Shown here piece after piece: positions 1 through 6,065 of a stretch of DNA of 12,307 bases. The position numbers and the translations under genes are program-made. Location of the stretch: positions 1-12,307 of the forward strand of contig CAJBPC010000338.1 in the NCBI GenBank assembly GCA_903957405.1, read 5' to 3'. This stretch comes from an uncultured bacterium (GTDB lineage Bacteria; Bacteroidota; Bacteroidia; Chitinophagales; Chitinophagaceae). The first letter of the stretch is position 1. Each line of letters begins with the position of its first letter. Under the pieces are notes generated by a model. The model ran no database searches, was not told where the DNA came from, and saw only the letters and a list, made by a program, of their open reading frames with translations.

Positions 1-1
1 G

Positions 2-289
2 ATCAAATGGTATTTCTGGGCGACACATTCCCGACTGTCTGAAATGATCAAAGCGGCATGGACAATTAAGAATCATTGGCAGGGTGTCCTTAATTGGGCC
101 TATCAGCAAATTAGTAACGGACTTTTCGAAGGCTTCAATTCCAAATTTCAAGCAGCTAAATCCAAAGCCCTAAGATATAGAACAATAGATACCATCAGAG
201 CCATCATATACCTGCTTACAGGAAAAATCGACTTTTCAAAGATCAATCGGAACTGCACTACCCACGTGAATGAACAAAGAGCCTATTAA
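2..289 (+). CDS. ISL3-family transposase, C-terminal fragment (cut by window edge)
   Basis: The frame is open from the first bases of the window to a TAA at 287-289, so only about 95 C-terminal residues are present; the ATG at 44 is internal, not a start. The visible stretch KWYFWATHSR...EGFNSKFQAAKSKA...RTIDTIRAIIYLLTGK is typical of the last part of the ISL3 DDE transposase domain (the conserved E of EGFNSKFQ and the basic AKSKA-YR helix). Family knowledge: these enzymes move ISL3 elements by DDE chemistry. No terminal inverted repeat is recognisable after the stop, and the stop lies only nine bases from the stop of the convergent glycosyltransferase gene. Whether the element is intact depends on sequence left of the window. 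Family assignment is by pattern recognition, fairly sure. Confidence 0.85.
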   Translation: MKWYFWATHSRLSEMIKAAWTIKNHWQGVLNWAYQQISNGLFEGFNSKFQAAKSKALRYRTIDTIRAIIYLLTGKIDFSKINRNCTTHVNEQRAY

Positions 290-298
290 ATGTTTGAT

Positions 299-1012
299 CT
301 AGGGAAATAAATTATATCTAAGGATACACCAAATCGCTTTCACACCATCTTTCCAGTTGATTTTTTTACCCTCAGCATAAGTCCTTCCATAATAGGAAAT
401 ACCCACCTCATACAACCTTATATTAGGAAACTTCGCGAGTTTGGCTGTGACTTCAGGCTCAAATCCAAATCTTTTTTCCCGAAGTACTATGGATTTTAAA
501 ATGTCTGCCCTAAACAATTTGTAGCATGTTTCCATATCGGTCAGATTGAAGTTGCTGAACATGTTTGACAATGATGTCAAAAATTTATTTCCGATGGTAT
601 GCCAAAAGAAGAGAATCCTGTGGGGCTTTCCCCCCATGAACCTGCTTCCATAAACGACATCAGCAAATCCTTCCAAGATGGGTTTGATCAATACATTAAA
701 TTCACGAGGGTCATATTCGAGGTCGGCGTCTTGGATGATGATAAAATCTCCCGTCGCATGAGAAATCCCTGTATGAATGGCAGCCCCTTTACCCTGGTTA
801 ACTGAATGGCTGAATATTTTTATGTCGAATCTGGGATTTTCCTTTACATAGCTTTCTAAAACATCTCCAGACATATCCCTTGAGCAATCATTCACTGCAA
901 TCAATTCCCTCTGTATACCACTGATGAGTTCAACACTAACGAGTTTGTCTAAAATCTGCCGTATAGTTTTGGCTTCATTGTATATCGGAACAATGATGCT
1001 TAATTTCTTCAT
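299..1012 (-). CDS. Family 2 glycosyltransferase (dolichol-phosphate-mannose-synthase-like)
   Basis: A 237-residue protein that starts with the GT-A fold signature LSIIVPIYNEAKTI (residues 4-17), followed by AVNDCS (39-44, nucleotide-binding Asp), NQGKGAAIHTGI (72-83) and the metal-binding DAD motif in IIIQDADLEYDP (95-97). The downstream KLFRADIL and FGFEPEVTAKLAK segments are typical of the DPM1/undecaprenyl-phosphate sugar transferase branch, which uses a nucleotide sugar to glycosylate a polyprenyl phosphate at the inner membrane. No transmembrane segment is obvious, so it is a soluble or peripheral single-domain form. Length and ends look complete. The gene is clearly more AT-rich than those right of position 3,120 and sits alone beside a transposase tail, which suggests an accessory gene. 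The acceptor and sugar cannot be predicted. No partner flippase or C-glycosyltransferase is in the window. Confidence 0.92.
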   Translation of the reverse strand: MKKLSIIVPIYNEAKTIRQILDKLVSVELISGIQRELIAVNDCSRDMSGDVLESYVKENPRFDIKIFSHSVNQGKGAAIHTGISHATGDFIIIQDADLEYDPREFNVLIKPILEGFADVVYGSRFMGGKPHRILFFWHTIGNKFLTSLSNMFSNFNLTDMETCYKLFRADILKSIVLREKRFGFEPEVTAKLAKFPNIRLYEVGISYYGRTYAEGKKINWKDGVKAIWCILRYNLFP

Positions 1013-1159
1013 TTTAAAAACCGTAATTAAAAAAGTGATAAAATATGGTAATTACAATGGTTGAATTAGTGATATCGAGACTAAAAACAGAATTCAAATG
1101 ATATTACGATTCCTTAAGTTATTCACATGAAATGGCTTTCATGTGGACAAAAACAATAA
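1013..1159. other. AT-rich intergenic spacer upstream of the glycosyltransferase
   Basis: These 147 bases separate the glycosyltransferase start from the decayed gene on the same strand. They contain a 7-bp inverted repeat (GTAATTA at 1023-1029, TAATTAC at 1049-1055) just upstream of the start codon. I could not place a convincing TTG / TAnnTTTG promoter. Nothing else is visible. Confidence 0.4.
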
Positions 1160-1540
1160 TTATTCTAGAACATGCTTAACCCATGGAGTTAAGATCGATG
1201 CAACAAAATACTCTATTTGGCGAATGAAATCCAAGCTTTCGGACAAGTTTTTTTTATATTCTTCCACTAATGTGCTGATCTCTTGTTTACTAAAATGTTG
1301 TCATATTTTTTTACCATGAGGTTTCTTAAGGCCTGTTCACTGTACCAGATCCCAAAATTGCTGTACAATAATTGCAAAGAATTTAAGTCAGTATTTTTAT
1401 GAACCATGTCAACAAACAGCTTGGGCTTCGGTGTTTTGGAGATGCTTGCCACCTTCAATGATACTTACTAGTTTGGCTGACCCAAACCTTGCAAAAGTAC
1501 TTTCTGTCAAATTCTGTTTTTTGTCGATGGCGATATCTGT
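1160..1540 (-). pseudogene. Decayed hypothetical gene with two compensating frameshifts
   Basis: Three adjoining minus-strand segments read like one protein. Segment 1 (about 1540 down to 1412) contains QNLTESTFARFGSAKLVSII and ends GGKHLQNTEAQAV, then meets a TGA at 1409-1411. Segment 2, in a shifted frame (about 1425 to 1306), reads MVHKNTDLNSLQLLYSNFGI followed by WYSEQALRNLMVKKYD. Segment 3 returns to the first frame: KQEISTLVEEYKKNLSESLD, then FIRQIEYFVASILTPWVKHV and a TAA at 1160-1162. The second shift lies near a run of seven A (minus strand) around 1310. The composition of all three parts looks protein-like, with amphipathic helices, and the two shifts cancel. No start codon is evident and the 5' end is uncertain (the first frame is open to 1594). 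I do not recognise the family. A sequencing error at both shifts is the alternative to true decay. Confidence 0.5.
1471..1487. repeat. Compact hairpin inside the decayed gene
   Basis: GTTTGG (1471-1476) and CCAAAC (1482-1487) form a 6-bp perfect stem around a 5-base loop. It falls within segment 1 of the decayed minus-strand gene, so it may simply be coding sequence. No T-run follows on either strand, which argues against a terminator. Confidence 0.3.
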
Positions 1541-1549
1541 GTAACACAG
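1537..1549. repeat. 13-bp odd palindrome, operator-like
   Basis: CTGTGT and ACACAG flank a single central A, a perfect 13-bp palindrome. GTCG (1523-1526) and CGAC lie further out on either side. It sits at the probable 5' end of the decayed minus-strand gene, where an operator could have been. No regulator is known for it. Confidence 0.3.
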
Positions 1550-1847
1550 TCTACGACGACAAACTGCGCAGCGATCCCATATAAAGGGACCCTAAACTTG
1601 ATGCTGCGAACGATGGGAAGTCGTCTCGCATATCGAGGAACCCCGGATCGAGCAGTCCGATTGCTAAGGCGATAAAAAAGTTCCCGCAACTTGAATAAGC
1701 AGGATGTATCTAAAAAAACATGAAAGTCTGCAGGCTGATGGACAAACACACAATTCCCTTATGCGACAAAATAGGAGAGGGAAAGGCCTCCGCAAATTCG
1801 TGAGGCATCATAAGCTCGAAAATAACCTATGACTTAAACATATGTGT

Positions 1848-1919
1848 ATGGATATCAACAACATACATATCCTCGGTATCAAACGGAATACTTTATGGCT
1901 GACGGTCATCGACGTGTAG
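1848..1919 (+). pseudogene. Possible IS110-like transposase N-terminal scrap
   Basis: A 23-codon frame beginning at an ATG reads MDINNIHILGIKRNTLWLTV and continues IDV before TAG at 1917-1919. IS110-type transposases commonly open with a strand of the form xxxGIDxSKxTLxxxVxD. The GIKRNTLWLTVID segment resembles this pattern, but the catalytic Asp position is not preserved as expected. An overlapping 62-codon frame (1844-2032) is open through the same DNA but shows no family features. The piece is far too short to be functional. The family guess is tentative. Confidence 0.25.
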
Positions 1920-2464
1920 CATCTCTAGGCTCTGACATGCATGCTGAAATTCAATATCTGAATGGAGGATCTCATAATGCTATCGTCGACAATTTTAGTG
2001 TGTCGTTTCGCCCGATGCACCATCCGAAATGACAATGAATCACAATTCGTTGCCAAGCTGGTTCTCTAAGTCTTGAAAGAAAATGTGCGCACACAATAAT
2101 TCACCCATGTGACGACACTAAAGGAGCACTCATACATCGAGGACTTCCACAGTTTTGAACAAAGGAAGAGGTGATCAGATTCAATTTCGAATCGTTCCAT
2201 CCTGCGAAAATGGCTTTCTACCGGCATTGCGAATGGTACAGCAAAAAAACGAAAACATCCTTCACTTTGTATAATGTCAACAGAAATGTTGTTGTAAAAA
2301 GGAATTTTACGATACCCATCCCCATCAAATAAAACACCAAAATGTCTCAACCCTCTATCCGAAATTGTCCAAGACATTGTGGGTCGACATACTCATACAG
2401 CTATTTCCCAAACTTCAACAAGACTCAATGAGCTGACTTGAAAAATCATATTCCTATTACATGA

Positions 2465-2572
2465 TACTCGTACTATGGAGTATACCTCCTGTTAGAAGGA
2501 TTGAATGGAGAAGCCAAACGAATGAAAAAAATCAGCGGATTCTCCATGCAACTTATTGTATTGATCAAATAA
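2465..2572 (+). pseudogene. Possible transposase C-terminal scrap
   Basis: A frame open between a TGA at 2462-2464 and a TAA at 2570-2572 reads LLLEGLNGEAKRMKKISGFS followed by MQLIVLIK. The pattern EGLNxxxKxxKxxxGF is common near the C-terminal catalytic Glu of ISL3-type and related DDE transposases. The fragment at the left edge of the window has EGFNSKFQAAKSKA in the equivalent place. It has no start and no neighbouring transposase sequence in any frame that I could follow, so it would be a remnant only. Chance similarity cannot be excluded. Confidence 0.25.
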
Positions 2573-2764
2573 GAAAAAAATGAGTGCGTACATTGAGATG
2601 GGATAGAATGATCACAGAGACACTTCGCAACTGGGATCTGTACATTTGTCGCTTAAAATAAGGTGACGTGGTAAATGATCACTAAATGCACGATCATGGA
2701 AGACCACGGCTTGTCATTTCTAAAAATATTTATTCCATAACACCCTCTGTTGCTGCTCCTATCT

Positions 2765-2801
2765 ACCTGTAAATGAATATAAATTTTATTCACCTGTAAA
2801 T
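2765..2801. repeat. Direct repeats flanking a near-palindrome
   Basis: ACCTGTAAAT occurs at 2765-2774 and again at 2792-2801. The 17 bases between them form a near-perfect palindrome with arms GAATA (2775-2779) and TATTC (2787-2791) and a core of A and T. The arrangement could be a regulator site or the scar of a small insertion. No function can be assigned. Confidence 0.4.
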
Positions 2802-2857
2802 TGTAGAGTCCTGAGTCCTTTAAATTAATAAAATCATGATGTAAAATACTAAAAAAA

Positions 2858-2900
2858 TTAGAAGGCGTTGATGAACAGTTCGTATCATATCACCTTCTAA
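2858..2900. repeat. 8-bp inverted repeat upstream of the glycosidase gene
   Basis: TTAGAAGG (2858-2865) and CCTTCTAA (2893-2900) are perfect inverted copies 27 bases apart. A third TTAGAAGG lies at 2492-2499. The site is about 220 bases upstream of the likely start of the phosphodiester glycosidase, too far to be a simple promoter element. Confidence 0.3.
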
Positions 2901-3116
2901 CATGAATCCTCTCTGAGATGCATAACCCATGTGAAAAACAAAAAATTTACACTTACATTTAAAAATACAGTGAATCAAAATATAGCAGATTCCGATACAT
3001 ACTTTTTCAAAAAACATCAAGGCATCATGTCATCTCATAAAAATTCACTATCTACCAGAAAAGATATAGTTTTTTGGGGTTCGATCAAAGACGTCCTCTT
3101 CATATCTTGTGCATAT

Positions 3117-3794
3117 ATGACTAACCATCTAAACGGATTCGCCATTCGCAGAAAACAGCTCATGCCACTGCTATTATTGCTGCAATTCGCCCCGCCCCTC
3201 ATGGCCGTGTCCCAACTCTTTCATCCCTCCCGGATCCAAATGCGCTGGAAAGGCGCTGACGGAAAACCATATCTGTATTTTGACGCGGTCAGGAACGCAC
3301 ATCCTGACATCCGCTTCGCGATGAATGCCGGAATGTTCACAAAAGCATATGGCCCGGTAGGCCTCTATATCGAAAATGGAAAGGAACTTCGGCCCGTAAA
3401 GATCTCCCGAAATCAGAAAGTAAACTTCGGCATTCAACCACAGGGGGTCTTCTTCATCCAAAACGGACAGGCAGCTGTCGCATCCATCCCATGCAAAACC
3501 ACGGGAATGACTTATGCGACACAGTCTGCTCCCATGCTGGTCATCAATGGAAAAATCAACCGCAATCTTCCACAAGGAAACCTCATCGTGAGAAATGGCG
3601 TCGGCGTCAGAAAAGACGGGAAGGTGTTCTTCGCCGTCAAATGGATGAGGTTCCGGGAGTTCGCAAAATTTTTCATCGACAACCAATGTGTAAACGCACT
3701 CTATCTCGATGGAGGCGTCTCGGAAAAATGGGAGAAGGGTGATCTTTTCGCTACGAACGGCGGACCTTTCGGACCGATGATCGTCGCATTTTGA
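3117..3794 (+). CDS. Phosphodiester glycosidase (NAGPA/YigE-like) secreted protein
   Basis: The body matches the NAGPA (formerly DUF2233) family: MNAGMF (residues 69-74), GPVGLYIENGKEL, GVFFIQNG, YATQSAPMLVINGKI, VRNGVGV, NALYLDGGVS (Asp about 198) and a final NGGPFG. Members of this family remove sugar phosphodiester caps or act as exported glycosidases; the substrate here is unknown. The frame is open from an ATG at 2931, but I chose the ATG at 3117 because it gives RRKQ followed by a leucine-rich hydrophobic run (PLLLLLQFAPPLMA), a plausible signal peptide, and because the DNA composition changes at about that point. An ATG at 3162 is another option. The segment between signal peptide and HPSRIQMRWK looks shorter than usual in relatives, so the 5' end may have been rearranged. 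The neighbouring xseA starts 88 bases downstream on the same strand. Confidence 0.82.
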   Translation: MTNHLNGFAIRRKQLMPLLLLLQFAPPLMAVSQLFHPSRIQMRWKGADGKPYLYFDAVRNAHPDIRFAMNAGMFTKAYGPVGLYIENGKELRPVKISRNQKVNFGIQPQGVFFIQNGQAAVASIPCKTTGMTYATQSAPMLVINGKINRNLPQGNLIVRNGVGVRKDGKVFFAVKWMRFREFAKFFIDNQCVNALYLDGGVSEKWEKGDLFATNGGPFGPMIVAF

Positions 3795-3882
3795 ATGTAT
3801 ATTTGATGACATACCCACCCGCCATGCAGATGCCGATGCCCCAAAGTAAATCACAAAATATAAGGTTGGTCTTTACCGGGAT

Positions 3883-5361
3883 ATGCCGACCGAGACAACG
3901 ACAACCCGGCCAAATAAACACATTGCCTTGACAAGCACCACACCCATACGACTCTCCGACCTTGCCGGCGCCATCCGGAATTCCATTGCCGATAACTTCG
4001 GCAATCGGATCTTCTGGGTGCTCGCAGATGTGGCAAACTACAAATGCTACCAACAAAAAAATCATCACTATTTCGACCTGGTGGAAAAAGGCCCGAAAGG
4101 CATCACCACAAAACTCAACGCCGTAGCTTGGTGGGAAGGTGATAAAAGAATTCGCGCCTTCGAAAAACAAACTGGACAGAAATTCGGAAACGATATCCAC
4201 GTCCTGGCATCTGTCAGTGTCGAGTACCATGTCGTTTACGGCCTCAAACTCACCCTCCTCGATATCGATTCGAGATTCACACTCGGTCAACTGGAAGAAC
4301 AACGCCAGGCAACACTCGACCGGCTCCTGAATGAATACCCCGATATGGTCTGGAAGGTCGGAGACAGATACGTCACGGCAAATATGGAGCTGGCTTTCCG
4401 AAAAGTCATTCAGCGGATCGCCGTCATCGCATCGGAATCATCCGCGGGCTTCGAAGATTTCATGCACAGCTTCGAGACAAAAGGCAAGGGATACCAGTTT
4501 CATTTCGATAACTATTTCACAAGGGTTCAGGGACAGGACAACGCGGATGACCTCGTCGCCCGATTGCATGAGATAAATGAATCGAAAAACGAATATGATG
4601 CCGTCGTCATCATCAGGGGCGGAGGGGCCCAGACAGACCTACTCATCTTCGATGACTATGCCATCGCCCTTGCCGTGGCAGGCCTGCATGTACCCGTCAT
4701 CACCGGTATCGGACACCTGCGCAACGAGACGATCACGGACATGATGGCGCACACCGTCACCAAAACCCCGACCGAGTGCGCGGAGTTCATCATTTCCCAT
4801 AACCGTAGCTTCGAAGACGAGATCCTCCAATTCCAAAAGCACATTCTTCTCCGCGTACAACAGACGCTTGCCGTGAAGAACCGCGAGATCCGACAACTCG
4901 ATCAACGCATCATACAATCCGCAAGGACATGCATCAACATCGGTAAGCAAAAACTCTCCGAAACCAACCAACGCGTCACCCACAACACAAGAAGACACCT
5001 GTTCGCACAACAACGTGAGTTGATGAAAATCGCCACCGGGATATCGATGAGGCCGCAATCAATGATCGAAAAAGGATACATATCCATGAGCCAGGCAGTG
5101 AACATGTTGACGACACATGTGGCGCATGTCATCCAAAACCGGCATGCCCGGCTGGAACACCTGACAAGCCTGCTGAAGATGTCGTCGCCGGAGGAAATCC
5201 TGAAGCGCGGATTCGCGATCGTGAAAGTAAATGACAGGATCATAACCGACCCTGCGGAGCTGGGCCCAGGCGATCAGATGCAGGTTATCCTCAAAAAAAC
5301 AGAGATAGAAACAACCATCATCTCAAAAAATGAATACAATGGAAAAGACTTTACATTATGA
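3883..5361 (+). CDS. xseA: Exodeoxyribonuclease VII large subunit
   Basis: A 492-residue protein with the XseA layout. An N-terminal OB-fold domain (about 20-130) contains FWVLADVANYKCY, HHYFDLVEK and VEYHVVYGLKLTLLDIDSRF. The catalytic domain contains IAVIASESSAGFEDF, IIRGGGAQTDLLIFDD (R245-G248), GIGHLRNETITDMMAH and KTPTECAEFII. A long coiled-coil region (about 310-440) and a C-terminal strand with EEILKRGFAIVKVNDRIIT complete it. The enzyme degrades single-stranded DNA into oligonucleotides together with XseB and acts in repair in the cytoplasm. The GIGHxxNET form, in place of the proteobacterial GHETD, is what I expect in Bacteroidota. The stop lies inside the xseB gene (32-base overlap), which indicates translational coupling. 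The length is slightly above the usual range of about 400-460. Confidence 0.95.
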   Translation: MPTETTTTRPNKHIALTSTTPIRLSDLAGAIRNSIADNFGNRIFWVLADVANYKCYQQKNHHYFDLVEKGPKGITTKLNAVAWWEGDKRIRAFEKQTGQKFGNDIHVLASVSVEYHVVYGLKLTLLDIDSRFTLGQLEEQRQATLDRLLNEYPDMVWKVGDRYVTANMELAFRKVIQRIAVIASESSAGFEDFMHSFETKGKGYQFHFDNYFTRVQGQDNADDLVARLHEINESKNEYDAVVIIRGGGAQTDLLIFDDYAIALAVAGLHVPVITGIGHLRNETITDMMAHTVTKTPTECAEFIISHNRSFEDEILQFQKHILLRVQQTLAVKNREIRQLDQRIIQSARTCINIGKQKLSETNQRVTHNTRRHLFAQQRELMKIATGISMRPQSMIEKGYISMSQAVNMLTTHVAHVIQNRHARLEHLTSLLKMSSPEEILKRGFAIVKVNDRIITDPAELGPGDQMQVILKKTEIETTIISKNEYNGKDFTL

Positions 5362-5548
5362 ATCGGCATATGCCGAACTCGCAGGGATCGCAAAAGAAAT
5401 CGAAGCGGGCAGCGTGTCCCTGGATGTACTTGCCGACAAGGTCAGGCGCGCATCGGAACTGATCGTTTTCTGTCAGTCAAAACTCAGGGACACGGAAACC
5501 GAAGTCAACAAGATCATCGAAAGCCTTCAGCCGGGAGAAGGATCCTGA
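5330..5548 (+). CDS. xseB: Exodeoxyribonuclease VII small subunit
   Basis: A 72-residue helical protein with the XseB pattern: YESAYAELAGIAKEIEAGSV, SLDVLADKVRRASELIVFCQ and KLRDTETEVNKIIESL. Several XseB chains bind the long coiled coil of XseA and are needed for activity. It overlaps the end of xseA by 32 bases in another frame, as is usual for this pair. A second in-frame ATG at 5339 gives a start three residues later, still within xseA; the sequence does not decide between them. The gene ends 25 bases before the stop of a convergent gene, with no clear terminator hairpin between. Confidence 0.93.
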   Translation: MNTMEKTLHYESAYAELAGIAKEIEAGSVSLDVLADKVRRASELIVFCQSKLRDTETEVNKIIESLQPGEGS

Positions 5549-5573
5549 CATGCACCCGCAACGGCTCCCCCGG

Positions 5574-5999
5574 TCAAATGCCGAACCGCCGTCCGCTCAT
5601 ATCCACTCCGCTGCCGAACAACATATCCGCGATCAGTCCATAATCTGTCCCCTGCTTGTTTTGATCCTTCAGCAAAGGCAGTACTTCGAGTGCCCGATAC
5701 CGTAAGTAGTGGGCGATGTCCTCATGGCTGTAGATCATACCGGGATGCCTTTCCTGCACAACTCCTGCCAGTCGATCATCCTCCAGCTGTATGAACAACC
5801 CCATGCGGATGCCCGCACTAGAAGATCGTCCCATATTGGTGAAACCGACCTCATATGTACTCTCCCCTTCATAGGTGTTCACATAACGGCAGTCTCTGCC
5901 GTTCGACTCTCCCACCAAAAGCGGAAGCATGCTCTCTACAATGTTCATCAGGCTCATGACGATTTGATTGATGGTGATGTTGATGCGTTTCTCATACAA
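5574..5999 (-). CDS. Hypothetical protein, 141 residues
   Basis: I do not recognise the family. The frame is well composed and uninterrupted, uses the same higher-GC codon style as its neighbours, and fills the gap between xseB and the WYL regulator, so it is likely real. The N-terminal third is an amphipathic helix (KRINITINQIVMSLMNIVES). The middle has an alternating strand pattern (YEGESTYEVGFTN, IRMGLFIQLEDD), and the C-terminal part is helical (IAHYLRYRALEVLPLLKD) with a GI terminus. There is no signal peptide or membrane segment, so it is probably cytoplasmic. It lies 66 bases downstream of the WYL gene on the same strand and may be co-transcribed with it, although a weak hairpin lies between. 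The start at 5999 is the only ATG near the upstream end. Confidence 0.7.
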   Translation of the reverse strand: MYEKRINITINQIVMSLMNIVESMLPLLVGESNGRDCRYVNTYEGESTYEVGFTNMGRSSSAGIRMGLFIQLEDDRLAGVVQERHPGMIYSHEDIAHYLRYRALEVLPLLKDQNKQGTDYGLIADMLFGSGVDMSGRRFGI

Positions 6000-6032
6000 A
6001 GATGAGCACCGGCATTACCGCCTATTTACAGA

Positions 6033-6059
6033 GAGAAAAACAAATCCGCTTTTTTTCTC
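6033..6059 (-). terminator. Weak A/T-stem hairpin after the WYL gene
   Basis: GAGAAAAA (6033-6040) and TTTTTCTC (6052-6059) can pair as an 8-bp stem with an 11-base loop, seven bases past the stop of the WYL gene. Read on the minus strand the distal arm begins with a T-run. The stem is poor in G and C, so termination would be partial at best, and the next gene on the strand could still be read through. Confidence 0.3.
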
Positions 6060-6065
6060 CAGCCT

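Larger units (their letters stand above)
1595..2930. other. Gene-poor stretch with scattered gene debris
   Basis: About 1.3 kb with no open frame that I can support as an intact gene. The longest is a 103-codon minus frame at 2066-2377, which shows no recognisable motif and is rich in F, C and R. All three frames are open for short runs and none continues. A slightly GC-richer block lies at about 1500-1830. Two short plus-strand peptides (1848-1919 and 2465-2572, listed separately) look like transposase remnants, so the stretch is best read as decayed mobile or accessory DNA. No tRNA, terminator or complete insertion sequence end was seen. Confidence 0.55.

Noticed and set aside
1023..1055. 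7-bp inverted repeat upstream of the glycosyltransferase
   Set aside because: Short, made almost only of A and T in an AT-rich spacer, so expected by chance.
1507..1749. 80-codon minus-strand frame in a slightly GC-richer block
   Set aside because: Arg- and Val-rich, with no recognisable motif, and it starts inside debris. The overlapping frame at its right-hand end fits the decayed gene better.
2066..2377. 103-codon minus-strand frame
   Set aside because: No motif, high Phe/Cys/Arg content, and competing short open runs on the plus strand. I could not support it as a gene.
2607..2682. Direct repeat AATGATCAC at 2607-2615 and 2674-2682
   Set aside because: Nine bases containing the common palindrome TGATCA, 67 bases apart, with no other structure. 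Likely chance.
3174..3854. 226-codon minus-strand frame antisense to the phosphodiester glycosidase
   Set aside because: It mirrors a recognised plus-strand family. Its own translation is rich in Cys, His, Ser and Asp without any motif, as expected for an antisense frame.
3751..4302. Minus-strand 183-codon frame over the glycosidase end and xseA start, with a hydrophobic stretch in the 88-base spacer
   Set aside because: Most of it is antisense to the strongly supported xseA coding sequence. The membrane-like stretch (LIFCDLLWGIGICMAGGYVI) has no usable start codon in the spacer.
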